From Cladorhizidae sp. MBARI D1340-BT2 (lineage: Eukaryota; Porifera; Demospongiae; Poecilosclerida; Cladorhizidae): DNA of 64,000 nt. The notes under the pieces are model-generated. The model was not told the DNA's origin and made no database searches. It saw nothing but the letters and a program-made list of their open reading frames with translations. Made by a program: the position numbers and the translations under genes. Position 1 is the first letter of the stretch. Each line of letters begins with the position of its first letter. Positions 28,824 through 40,571 of this stretch are shown here, piece by piece. Location: assembly GCA_028752905.1 (NCBI GenBank), contig JAQNBH010000014.1, positions 18,273,250 to 18,337,249 of the forward strand, written 5' to 3'.

Positions 28824-31800
28824 TCAAAATCCTTCATCAAAAAAGTGGCTGAGATATACCAGAGCACTACCAGTCGTTGCTCCAATAATTGCTATGATGG
28901 AAATGATGAGTATGAATGTAAAAAGTTCTGCAAGGATGCAGCAACACCCAGCCAAGGTGCAGCACTGGGAAATTTGTCTGGCCCATGGGTAAGCTTCTCT
29001 ATCCCCGTCAATTAAGATCTGTAGTGGGAATTGGCAAGAAAACAACAAACAACAATACACACTCAGTAACCACCTACATATAGACCGCTTCTTTAATGGT
29101 TGCTATGGCAGTCAGAGACATGAAACAGTGAAAGGACTAAGCAACAGTTTATATAACTCCCCACATTAATATACGTTCCCTAGCTTGTGAACAGAACTAA
29201 ACAAAATAAAACACTCTTGTGTCTAATCAACTCCATGTCCTGTGGCTACTACAAGTTCAGTTCCAATGCAATAATAAAAAACTCTGACAATGCCAGTAAA
29301 ATCACAAACATAACATTACAAGCTGCTGCATGTTTAGTACTGAATTACATGTAGCTACCACTTACACAAATTAGAACCTCTTACTAAACCTTCAACTTGC
29401 ACAGAATTAAAGCACTTGTCATCATTTGCATAACCAACAACTTTTTTGTTTGACTTACAATTAACGATGCAATGTTGGCTGGAATGGCAAAAATAAAGAG
29501 GGAGGGTTACAGAAACTCAGTATCAGCAACATAATGGAGACGGATAAATAGATCCAGTTGTAATTCCGGTAGCCGTACCTTCCATATCTACCACCAATCG
29601 TGTTCTCCTGAGAAGCAGCATTATCTGTTTGCTGATCAAAATATATTAGCATAACTAAGATAGTTATGATCTCAATAATCAACTTGAAATTTAGATACTC
29701 GATCTAGAAAGTTGATTATTGAGAAGGCCATTGTAATTTTGTTATGTCAACTGAGAGTTCAGTGAACATTATCCCTGCATATATTTACAAGTAAAACATT
29801 CAAAATCCAAATGTCAATATGGTATTGGTCACTCACACCACATGGTTTATTGGAGTTTGTAGACCTGGAGGGACAAGTTTGAGTAAGCTCCGCACTGATC
29901 AAATTACACTCTAGCTTGTGGTATCGACCCACTCACTTGTTATTCAGGCATAGAACTACTCTCTAGCCTGTAGCCATAGAGATACTCTTTACTTGGTCAT
30001 CCAGAAACAGCTAATCAGGCAAACTCTAGTTACTTCTGCTTGTAGAGGCTGAAATTAGTTGGCTATTGCACACAGTAATGCACTGCAGCTCAAGGACCAT
30101 GTTCTGGTGTAGATTACTAGCCAACCCCAAACCACCGCGACCCTCACACGAGTACTATGATGTTACAACCAGCTGATGAAACTAAGATGGAGAAACACAA
30201 ACAGGGCTAGCCAAGAGAAGCAAGACGAGAAAGACAATAGAGAGAGGAAGAGAAGAAAGAAAAAAGGTAGGAATGAGTAGAGGATCAATGAACCTTGAAC
30301 CATGGGAGGTAAGACTGTGGGGTATAAGTATTCCACAGTAGTAATGTGTACACATGACAAAAAATTGCAGATATTGTTTAGTCAAACCTTGCCCAGCTAA
30401 TCACACCCACATGATATAGTACACATGTATCATAATACTAGAAATACAGTATCAAGATTCAAGCAAAACACTATGTATGTTTTACAATGACTTTCTCTTT
30501 AATTTCCTCACCTACTCGAAATTTTGTTGCAATGCCACTCACTGAGGCAAGTCGACTAAATTTTTCATCGTCCATTCACTAACACTTGCATGCTATATAC
30601 TCAGTCTTTTTTTAAGTACAGTGACCTACAGTAGCTTAGAAGAAAGCTACGCAACCAGCGGTGGATCTTGGGAGAGAGTTGGGAGTCAGAAACTCACTTC
30701 AGTTACTTAATTGAGCTTTTTCTACATGCTTTATTGGTTTGATTTATTGGTTATAATTACTCTTATTTTGATTTGAGGGTGGAGTTCAGATGCTAAGCTG
30801 GTAATTAGAAGCTGTCCTTGCAAGTATCGTATTGCCACTTACCAACTCCCTCAGTGGGACATTGTCTAAAGTGTTGCTGCATGTGAACTATGGTAAGGAG
30901 AAAGGGATGCAGGAGTAATACCTATCTTCAAAACACTATGCCTACATCTAGACAGACAGACACTCTCATACCTCAGCATAGTTCTAACTACCAAAATTGA
31001 TCTAGGTTTAACAATTTCTGGACACACAAAGTTCCACTAATAGTATATATATGGATGGGAGTGAGTGGAAAGTTCACGGTATATGGAAGTTGCATGTTAT
31101 GCTTGCACCCTTCCCTCCTTCCATTAATCTCCTCCACTCACTCCATCTTAGTAAATTCTACCTCCATCCATGACTACCTGTTGTATAATAATGGGCTGAG
31201 AAGGTGCAGCTGCTGCATGTGCCACTGGATAGATTGGATATTGTGCAGGAGTATACTGTGGCTGTAGCACACCAGTGGCAGCTGACCTAGCAGTGTAGGG
31301 AGGGGGAAGAAACGGGTGAGTTGGCGAAACAGGAGCAGATACCTGAAGACGAAATGGTTGCGTGCGAAGTGCACGGAAAGAGGGATAAGTGTTTCATAAA
31401 CCCAACCAGAATTACACTTACTGAACTGTGACTTACCTGTTTGGCATCAGTCCTAGCAGCAACTGGTGTTACTGGGTTGCTAGAGCACATCAAAGCTGCA
31501 TTTTTAGAAACTTCAGCATGAATGCCGGTTACGCTGTCATGACGCTGCTCCAGTTTTTCAAGGCACTCAGAAGCACAGTCATCTTGTGGCAGCACATTTG
31601 CTTCTTCTGTCTGAAGAGGCCCTTCTGTTGACGCATCCTGGTGACTTCTCAGAGATGGAGGAGGAGGAGGATAGAACATGGAGCAGCTCGTGTTCTTCAA
31701 GTCTCTGTTATTAAGTGGTATCTGGTAAGCCATGTCTTGAAGTGTGATGGATGTGCTCATTTCCCAGCCTTGTATAGCAGATAAATTTGGACCTGTTCTA

Positions 31801-31832
31801 CGTCCAATTTCACCAATTTCTGTTGACAGCAT
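28824..31832 (-). CDS. CD225/dispanin-like paralogue, four exons, frameshifted
   Basis: Exons on the minus strand: 31832-31437 (132 codons; donor GTAAGT), 31342-31178 (55 codons, Pro/Ala/Gln-rich; PQYTPAQYPIYPV, PSQPIIIQQ), 29631-29459 and 29018-28824 (ending in TGA). Exon 3 opens QTDNAASQENTIGGRYGRYG and holds the first span (NWIYLSVSIMLLILSF). Exon 4 (ILIDGDREAYPWARQISQ) holds the second (FTFILIISIIAIIGATTG). The flanking junctions are phase 0, so exon 3 should be a multiple of three, but it is 173 bp. The expected AIPANIASLI end, matching IPAIICSCV in the duplicated gene, is one base out of frame after CNPP. That is a one-base deletion or a sequence error. If real, translation ends at a TAA inside exon 3 and the second span is lost. 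Start codon choice in exon 1 is uncertain. Confidence 0.55.
29632..31177. other. Intron 2 of the CD225-like paralogue
   Basis: A 1.5-kb intron between the Pro-rich exon and the first membrane-span exon. TATGTCAACTGAGAGTTCAG at 29742 resembles TATGTCAACTGAGAGTGCAT at 20835, probably a shared dispersed repeat. No ORF supported. Confidence 0.4.
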
Positions 31833-32200
31833 GATTCAGTTTTTGATGTAGGACAACAATTCTTGGATGTTCTTTGGTCTGATAATTATGTCTCTGGTGT
31901 GCTTGTCTGCAGAGGTTCTTCCTTCTCCATGGTGGTTTCTTCTGTTTTAATATGAAAAGCATTCAACTTCAGTGTGCTGCTTCTTGACACAGCTTCTTCA
32001 TGGGGATATCACCTTTGAGAAAAATTAGTAGCGCACTAGCTGGAGAGCTAGATAGAAATTATACAGCTCTTACTTTTAGAGTATCCAGTAGCCATTCTTT
32101 GTTGTAGTTAAAATCACGAAGCCTTGCAGAGAAATGAGTTACCTATAATAATAGGTAAGCGAACAAAGCACTTTTCCCGCGAAAACATTTATAACTTCAG
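31833..32200. promoter_or_regulatory. Head-to-head intergenic region
   Basis: About 300-400 bp separate the start codon of the minus-strand CD225-like paralogue from the first plausible coding sequence of the plus-strand JmjC gene, the layout of a shared bidirectional promoter. The right half has TTTTCCCGCG, a GC-containing patch in AT-rich DNA. No TATA box was assigned. The promoter role is inferred from gene arrangement only. Confidence 0.3.
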
Positions 32201-32202
32201 CG

Positions 32203-33729
32203 GTGATTGGACGTACTATAATTATAGTATTAATATTCGGCGTTGCGAAGATGAACTGGACACTTGCGAGTACGTCACGGAATGGCCGCGACCTGAAACT
32301 GTTACTTTATCTGATGAAGAACAGGCAACACCAGAACCGAAGAGATGCAGATTCCATAGGGAAAAGGATGATGGAGAAAAGTCTAACTCTTTCCTTATGT
32401 GTTCCCCATCCTCTGTCAAGGCAAGCATCCTCCTGGCAAAATGGTGGAAACAGAGGACGCATCCAGTTTGCAACGTCCAACAACCCCAGCACAATTTTAT
32501 TTCATGTCTCCAGGTAGGAAAGTCCTTATTGGCTCTTATCCTTGAAATCAGCATGCCCTCCCAATGGAACAGAATTCCAACCCTACAAAAATTTAATTTT
32601 TCACCCATTTTCTAGGTTACCGGAAGCCAAGGAGTTCATTCAATCATGCATATCATATCTGTCCAGTTTGTCTCCCTCTTCCTCTGTCAATTTTTCATTG
32701 GCTACTTGTCACCACTTGCTGGGCAATGACCTCGAGAATACCATGGCAGCCATCAAGTTTGCACATCTAGCAAGGTCAAAACATCCCAAGGATAAGGAGG
32801 AGCAAGAGAAAGATGACGAGGAGGAGAAAGACTTGGAATGGTTGATAGAACTCTTGGATCGACAGAGGTCAGTGGAGGAGGCGAAGAAAAGAGGCAGAAA
32901 GGAACTGGAGAAGTGGCCGCTAGTAGAATTGGAAATGCCTCAGTATACTCAAGTCAGTAAACTACTGCTGTTATTATTTAGCTTGAGAAGAGTGACTGTT
33001 ATGCCCATCATGGGTAAACTTGAAGTGGTGTTCTGCCCCTGGTTAGTTAGGCATATAGCTGGTCATGCATAAAAAGTTTCAAATGTAGTGATCTCACAAA
33101 TTTGTGAGAGTTGGGTCCCAGAATTTGGGTACATGTTACTTTAGTATGCACCTGCAATTTTACCTGCAATTTTAACTGCAATTTTAATGTCAAAGGGAAC
33201 AGAGCTTTTTATATATAAATATTTAACAGGCGTATATATAGCTCAAGTAGGGACACACCTTTTCCCCCTATTCCTTTTTAAGGCTGATTCAAATGCTAGA
33301 GCATTTATTTAATTAAAAATTTATCATTTGTGTATAATTTCATATATTGAGTACCACTCACCAACCACTCCCCCATTATTTAAGTATATATGTAGCTACT
33401 GTCTAGATGAAACTTCCCCATAAGCTGAAATGCTTTACACATGCAACGATGCCACAACTAAGAAATGCTTCTTTCTGAATTTGCCACATTTACTAACGTG
33501 TGTGCTACATGACAAGAATATGAATTAATGTTGCTATGCTGAAAGTTATGCAAGTTGACTGAGATGTACAATTATGCAAAGTGGTCTTTAGGTTGAAAGG
33601 CGATCATGTTTGGATCTCGGTTGCAAGGAATTTCATGATAGATACGTGCTAACCCACACTCCAGTGATCATCACTGATCTAGTGCAGCTGATGACTGCAA
33701 TGGCATGGACACTTAGCTATGTGAAGAGA
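32203..33729 (+). CDS. JmjC-domain protein gene, N-terminal exons only
   Basis: Two exons are well supported. At 32616-32952 (acceptor CCATTTTCTAG) the frame gives LPEAKEFIQSCISYLSSLSP, a helical central part and a charged stretch (KEEQEKDDEEEKDLEWLIEL), ending MPQYTQ at a GTCAGT donor. At 33592-33729 (acceptor GTGGTCTTTAG, donor GTAAGT; phase 0 at both ends) it gives VERRSCLDLGCKEFHDRYVL, HTPVIITDLVQ and AWTLSYVKR. The P-V-I-I-T-x-L and W-T-L-x-Y pattern is how JmjC hydroxylase/demethylase domains begin. An upstream exon within 32203-32514 ends at a GTAGGA donor; two frames are open there and its start is unresolved, though the frame ending ILFHVSR fits the next exon's phase. The iron-binding HxD/E..H part is not in the window: the minisatellite begins 790 bp downstream. 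Confidence 0.5.
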
Positions 33730-34521
33730 GTAAGTCAGCCTACAGTAACATCCATGAACACTCGTGACCAATGAATACTCGTGACCAATGAATGTGCATG
33801 GGCTTCACTTCCTTGAACTATATGTATATATATAGTCACTCAGGTGGGAGAGGGATTACAGTGTAGTCCAGTAGAATATGGTATGGGTGGTTTACCAGTC
33901 CTTTTGACTATAGCATATATATATGAGGACGGGTTCATGCAGTTTGTATCCAAAAAATAAATAGTCCTCATTTTACCTAGACATATATATGGCTTGTTTG
34001 CCACCCCCCCCCCCTCCCCCCCTCCCTTCATGGATTACTTGGTATTGGTTATGAGGGCAGGATCATTTATATCCTAAATATGTTATATAGGTAGCCTTAA
34101 TTTACCTACTACTGCACACAATGTATAAATGACTCCTCAATGATCAACTAAGTAGCTGTGGCTCAGTATAGAACCAGGAGAGTCATTTGTAAACAGTTGG
34201 GTGAAGGAACAAACTCTTCAGGTAATTAACTATATCACATAATTGCTCTTTCATATATAGTTAGCGAGATACTTTACTTCGAAAGCGTTTCAGCTCTGGC
34301 ATATATGAAATGAAAGCTAGAGATCATCCATTGAAAGTTATATTTGAAGTATCATAGAGAAAGTCATTACATTCCACTACATCAGTTGTTCGTGGGAGCA
34401 TCGAGTGGGTGCAGCTTGAGGATGCTGGAGAATGCAAAGTCGGTGCATTCATAGATTCTCTTGAGCTGGAAGCTGAGGGTAAGTTGAAGGTGTGTGTGTG
34501 GGGGGGAGGGGGGGGTGTATG
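33730..34521. other. Sequence between the last JmjC exon and the minisatellite
   Basis: A possible further exon at about 34364-34481 (acceptor-like ATCATAG; GSIEWVQLEDAGECKVGAFI; donor GGTAAG) cannot be tied to the JmjC family. A C-rich tract lies at 34003-34026 and a G-rich one at 34490-34515, immediately before the array. Confidence 0.35.
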
Positions 34522-37500
34522 CAGCTCATGGAAGAACCTTCGCACTTAACTGCCAAGATTCAAGGAGCAGCACGTGGAAGAACCTTCACTTTTAACTGCC
34601 CAGCATCAAGGAGCAGCACATGGAAGAATCTTTACTCTTAACCGCCCAGCATCAAGGAGTAGGACATGGAAGAAACTTAACACTTAACCACCCAGCATCA
34701 AGGAGCAGCACATGGAAGAACCTTCACGCTTACCTGCCCAGAATCAAGGAGTAGCACATGGAACCTTCACTCTTAACCTCCCAGCATCAAGGAGTAGACA
34801 TGGAATAACCGTCACACTTAACCACCCAGCATCAAAGAGTAGCACAGGGAAGAACCTTTACTCTTAACCGCCTAGTATCAAGTAGCAGCACAACACAGAA
34901 CCTTCACACTTAACCACCCAGTATCAACAAGTAGCACATGGAAGAACCTTCACAATTAACCGACCAGCATCAAGGAGTTGCACATGGAAGAACCTTCACT
35001 CTTAACGACCCAGCATCAAGGAGCAGCACATGGAATAAACTTCACTCTTAACCGCCCAGCATCAAGGAGCAGCACATGGACATTCACACTTAACCGCCCA
35101 GCATCATGGAGTAGCACATGGAAGAACCTTCACCATTACCCACCTAGCATCAAAGGGCAGCACATAGAAGAACCTTTATTCTTTATGCTGGGAGGTTAAG
35201 AGTGAAGGTTATTCCATCTGCTTATTCCATCTTCTGCTCCTTGATGCTGGGCAGTTAAGAATAAAGGTTCTTCCATGTGCTACTCCTTGATACTGGGCGG
35301 TTAAGAGTGAAGGTTCTCCCATATGCTACTCCGTGATGCTGGGCGGTTAAGAGTGAAGGTTCTTCCATGTACTGCTCTTTGATTCTGGGTAGTTAAGAGT
35401 AAAGAAAGTTAAAAGTGAAGGTTCTTCCCATGTGCTGCTGGGCAGTTAAACGAGAAGGTTCTTCAATGTGCTGCTCTTTTATGCTGGGCGGTTAAGAGTT
35501 AAGGTTATTCCATCTGCTGCTCCTTGATGCTGGGCAGGTAAGAATAAAGCTTCTTCCATGTGCTGTTCCTTGATTCTGGGCGGTTAAGAGTGAAGGTTCT
35601 TCCATGTTCTCCTCCTTGATGCGGGGCGGTTAAGAGTGAAGGTTCTTCCATGTGCTGCTCCTGAATAACCTTCACTCTTAACCGCCCAGCATAGGAGCAG
35701 CACATGGAAGAACCTTCACTCTTAACCACCCAGCATCAAGGAGCAGCACATGGAAGAATCTACACTCTTAACATCCCAACATCAAGGAATAGGACACGGA
35801 AGAAACTTAACACTTAACCACCCAGCATCAATGAGCAGCACATGGAAGAACCTTCACTCTTAACCGGCAAGTACCAAGGAGCAGCAAATGGAACAACCTT
35901 CACACTTAACCGCTCATCATTAAGGAGTAGCACATGGAAGAACCTTAACTCTTAACCACCCAGCATCATGGAGCAGCACACGGAAGAACCTTTACGCTTA
36001 ACTGCCCAGAATAAAGGAGTAGCACATGGAACCTTCACTCTTAACCGCCCAGAATCAATGAGTAGCACATGGAAGAACCTTGACTCTTAACCACCCAGCA
36101 TCAAAGAGCAACACAGTGAAGAACCTTTACTCTTAACCTCCTAGCATCAAGTAGCAGCACAACGAAGAACCTTCACACTTAACCGCCCATCATCAAGGAG
36201 CAGCACATGGAAGAACCTTCACTCTTAACCACCCAGCATCAAGGAGTAGCACATGGAAGAACCTTTACTCTTAACCACCAAGCATCAAGGAACAGCACAA
36301 GAACCATTACTCTTAACCACCCAGTATCAAAGAGCAGCACATGGAAGAACCTTTATTCTTAACCGCCCAGCATAAAGGAGCAGCTCATGTACTTAACCAC
36401 CCAGATTCAGGGAGCAGAACATGGAAGAACCTTAATCTTAACCCCACAGGATCATGGAGCAGCACAAGGAAGAACCTTTATTCTTAACCGCCCAGCATCA
36501 AGGAGCAGCAAATGGAAGAACCTTTGCACATAATGGCCCAGATTTAAGGAGCAGCACATGGAAGAACCTTCACTCTTAATCACCCAGCATCATGGAACAG
36601 CACATGGAAGAACCTTTCTTAACCGCCCAGCATCAACGAGCAGAACAAGGAAGCACTTTCGCAATTAACAGCCCAGATTAAAGGAGCAGCACATGGAGAA
36701 CCTTCACTCTTAACTGCCCAGCATCAAGGAATAGCACATGGAAGAACCTTCACACTTAACCGCCTAGCATCAAGGAGCAGCACATATAAGAACCTTCACT
36801 CTTAACCACCCAGAATCAAGGAGTAGCACATGGAAGGACCATCACTCTTAACCACCGAACATCAAGGTGCAGCAGATGGAAGTTACCTTCACTCTTAACT
36901 GCCCAACACCAACGAGCTGCACATGGAAGTACCTTCACACTTAACCACCCAGCACCAAGGAGCAGAACAATAATCACCCAGCATCAAGGAACAGCACATG
37001 GAAGAACCTTCACTCTTAACCGCCCAGCATCAAGGAGTAGTACAAGTAAGACCTTTCACTCTTAACCAAGGAGCAGCACATGGAGGAACCTTTATTCTTA
37101 ACCTCCCAGCATCAAGGAGCAGAACATGGAAGAACCTTCGCACTTAACCGCCCATATTCAAGTAGCAGCACATGGAGAACCTTCACTCTTAACCGCCCAG
37201 CATCAAGGAGTAGCACATGGAAGAACCTTCACACTTAACCGCCCAGCATTAAGGAGCAGCACGTGGAAGAGCCTTCACTCTTAACAACCCAGCATCATGG
37301 AGCAGCACATGGAAGGACCTTTATTCTTAACCGCCCAACATCAAGGAGCAGATTATGGAAGAACCTTCACTCTTAACCACCCAGCATCATGGAACAGTAT
37401 GTGGAAGAACCTTTATTCTTAACCGCCCAGCATCAAGGAGCAGCACATGGAGAACCTTCACTCTTAACTACCCAGCATCATGGAGTAGCACATGGAAGAA

Positions 37501-38331
37501 CTTTCACAATTAACCAACCAGCATCAAGGAGTAGCACATGGAAAAACCTTCACATTAACCAGCCAGCATCAAGGAGCAGAACATGTAAGAACCTTTACTC
37601 TTAACCGCCCAGGCAGCATCAAGGAGGAGCACATGGAATAACCTTCACTTTTAACTTCCCAGCATCACAAGGAGCAGCACATGGAAGAACCTTGATTTTT
37701 AATCACTCAGCATCAATGAGCAGCACATGGAAGAACCTTCACTCTTAACTGCCCAGCATCAAGGTGCAGCACATGGAAGAACCTTCACTCTTAACCTCCA
37801 GCATCAAGGAGAAGATCATGGAAGAACCTTCACTCTTAACCACCCAGCATCATGGAGCAGTATGTGGAAGAACCTTCACTCTTAACCACTCAGCATCAAG
37901 GAGGAGCACATGGAGGAACCTTCACTCTTAACCACACAGCATTAAAGAGCAGCACATGGAAGAACCTTCACTCTTAACTACCCAACATCAAGGAGGAGCA
38001 CAAGGAAGAACCTTCACTCTTTACCACCCAGCATCAAGGAGCAGCACTTAATAGAAACTTTATTCTTAACCGACCAGCATCAAGGAGCAGAACATGGAAG
38101 ACCCTTCGCACTTAACCGCCTAGATTAAAGGAGCAGGACATGGAAGTACTTTCACCTTTAACCGCCCAGCACCAATGAGCATCACATGAAAGCACCTTCA
38201 CTCTTAACCACCCAGCATCAAGCAGTAGCACATCAACGAACCTTAACGTTTAACTGCTCAGCATCAAAGAGCAGCACATGGAAGAACCTTCACTCTTAAC
38301 CACACAGCATCAAGCAGCAGCACATGGAAGA
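34522..38331 (+). repeat. 46-bp minisatellite array, unit 2
   Basis: Same 46-bp unit as at 1-9206. Positions 34600-35177 follow the variant order of about 4860-5337, and 36000-38331 follow 61470-63878. The array ends exactly at the LTR element, at the target sequence GAAGA. Confidence 0.93.
35178..35672 (-). repeat. Inverted block of the minisatellite, unit 2
   Basis: Reverse-complement units corresponding to 5338-6132, about 300 bp shorter. Both blocks begin TTATGCTGGGAGGTTAAGAG and end with the same 15-base inverted repeat (CCATGTGCTGCTCCT / AGGAGCAGCACATGG). The inversion therefore happened before the units separated. Confidence 0.88.
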
Positions 38332-38528
38332 TAGTGGACATTGGTCTAGTAGATCGCTATGTATGTATTCTCTTGTATAGGTAGACCCCTTACCCATTAT
38401 ACGTATTCATACATGTACGCATGAGCGCAGACACACACTATGCTCAGTTGATGCACACATTGTCAAAGACAGGTTCTGATTCATATCCAGTGTGATCTTT
38501 GACAAAGGCGTAGCTGCGCTATCATCTA
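38332..38528 (+). repeat. 5' LTR
   Basis: 197 bp starting TAGTGGACATT and ending ATCATCTA, so the ends are TAG..CTA rather than the usual TG..CA. The boundary is fixed by comparison with the 3' LTR and the unoccupied site. A TATA-like TTATAC at 38397-38402 would place the transcript start near 38430. Confidence 0.9.
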
Positions 38529-38558
38529 TGTGTGCATCAACTCGGCATAGTGTGTGTC
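38529..38558 (+). other. Putative self-priming site complementary to the mRNA 5' end
   Basis: The 30 nt directly after the 5' LTR (start TGTGTGCATCAACT) are the reverse complement of 38430-38459 inside the LTR at 28 of 30 positions. The complementary segment begins about 30 bp after the TATA-like box, where the transcript should start. In the Tf1/sushi group the mRNA 5' end folds back on the primer-binding site to prime reverse transcription, and this fits that layout. The extent and adjacency are seen; the mechanism is inferred. Confidence 0.55.
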
Positions 38559-38643
38559 CTTAGACTATTGTGGCATCGTTTGCAACACTGTGGAGGATCC
38601 CTAAGGAAACTATAATAGGCGACCCCATTTAACGCCCACCAAG

Positions 38644-39231
38644 ATGGAAGCGGTCAGATGCCCCTTCCCTGGATGTACCTACAGCACCCCGGCTGATCTG
38701 GATCTGGCAGTAACAGCAGTCGTCCTGTCCACCCATGCTATGGGACACAGACGAGCGACCAAGGCTAAACCTGCGCCCGTGAAGAGACCGGAGATGACAT
38801 CGGGAGGGACCACGGAGAATTGGACATATTTTCTGACTAGGTGGAAGGCCTACGCTGGGGCAGTACAGCTCACAGAACAAGACATCGCGGTGCAACTCCT
38901 CGAGTGCTGTGATAGTAAACTCAGACGTGACATCACTCGAAATGCAGTCGACCCGGTCAAACTGGAGGACATGAGCGAGAGGGACCTACTGGGAGCGAAG
39001 AGAGCCCTAGCGGTGAAGGAGGAAAACACCAAGGTGGCCAGGGTGGTTCTGAGCCAGATGGTTCAGGACAGGGGTGAACCAGTGAGGGCTTTCGCGGCCA
39101 GACTCCGAGGCCAGGCCAAGGTATGCTGTTTCACTAAGAAATGTACTAACTGCGAGGCCATCTCCATTCAAGGTGAGGAGAGGGTGGCGGATCAGTTATG
39201 TATTGGGTTAGCTGATGGAGAAATCCATTAA
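38644..39231 (+). pseudogene. gag of the LTR element, N-terminal part
   Basis: 195 codons from ATG 38644. The start is zinc-finger-like (RCPFPGCTY, then THAMGH about 20 residues on). A capsid-like helical region follows (FLTRWKAYAGAVQ, AVQLLECCDSKLRRDI, DRGEPVRAFAARLRGQ). A frame change near 39220 ends it at TAA, and the continuation is readable in another frame from 39215 (VEETIRFVEVRAAGKRSA). Gag packages element RNA in virus-like particles. Confidence 0.8.
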
Positions 39232-40571
39232 ACAGCCAGACCAGAACATGGGGGTGGAAGAGACCATTAGATTTGTGGAGGTGAGGGCAGCTGGTAAAAG
39301 GTCGGCAGTATCAATGACCACGCCCACCTCCACTAGCGCCATCGATGATGATGAGGGTACGGAGGTGGTGAGCAGCACGTATAGGCGCCAGCAGCGACGC
39401 CCCCCTCACGACCGAGGCTGGGACCAGGCAAGGCCACGCCCACCCGATAACATGCTCCACCCCCCAACCACACACCCCACCGAGAACCCGGCTACCCCAA
39501 CCAGAGAACGACACCAACTAGGTGACAGAGCCTGCCACCTCAATGCGCCACCAGAAACACACCCATCAAGCGAGGTGTGTGTAACTTCTGTGGCCTTCCA
39601 GGTCACGGAGAACAGGAACGAACAGCTCACAGGCGCATACATTGGCCGGCCTTCAGAACCACCTGCCCCTCCTGCGGACGGCAGAATCATACAGCCCAGA
39701 TGTGCTGGCAAGGATCCATAGAACAAGAGAGCGCCATCTATGAACAGGTAGACACAATGGTTGAGGGGACCCTCGATCACCAGCAGTGGAACCCAGACAC
39801 CCGTCGCTGGACCCAGGAGAAGTCCCAACCACAGCCCCACGTTGATGTCATCATCTCTGCACGCTCGGAGGACTTCCGCCACCATGGCCATTCCCTGAGA
39901 ATCGAGAAGTTAGGCATCGCAGCCTGCGCTATGGCAGATACTGGCTGCCAGAGTTGCCTGCCTGGCCCACAACTCATGACTAAGCTCCGGTTGACAGCAG
40001 ATGACCTCATCCCTGTCATCTAGTCATGTACTCTGCAAGTGGCAACAACCTGCCTATCTTAGGAGCCGCCATTCTGAGAATCAAGGCCAACATCACCAGC
40101 CTCGAGTCCAGGCAGATGGTATACTTTTCAGGCATTGCAAACAAGCTATACCTGAGTCTGGCTACCTGCGTCGACCTGCGGCTGCTCCCCAGGGACTTCC
40201 CTCACAGCACGCCTATGCAACCTCTGGGAAACAACAAGGCTGGGAAGACGGGGCGGGGAGCCCAAACCGGACCAACACAACACTCCTATCATGCAGACCT
40301 ACAGACCAGAACGCCCCTGCAGACCAGAACCACCACGCCCGGCGTGGTTGCGACCACGCCACCCAGACCTCTCAAGGCGACGTCATTACCTCCACCTCAT
40401 GTGAGTCCACAAACCCTCTCTAAGATTTGCTCATGCCCCACTAGAGCACAAACCCCACCCCGACCTACAAGCCTACCATTCCCGGCGACTGAGGCCAACT
40501 GGAACTACACCTCAGGGACCTGTACAAGGCGAGCAGCTTTAACACCTGTAAGCACCAGCCGTTACCAATGA
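39215..40571 (+). pseudogene. Nucleocapsid zinc knuckle and protease region
   Basis: Spread over three frames. The gag continuation is at 39215-39570. Zinc-knuckle sequence (CNFCGLPGHGEQ, then CPSCGRQNHTAQMC of CCHC spacing) is at 39577-39720. The aspartic protease signature MADTGCQS is at 39931-39954. After a stop at 40021-40023 a further frame (40026-40571) carries the rest of the protease-like region (NNLPILGAAILRI) and a Pro/Thr-rich linker. At least three frame changes make this non-functional as it stands. Confidence 0.8.
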
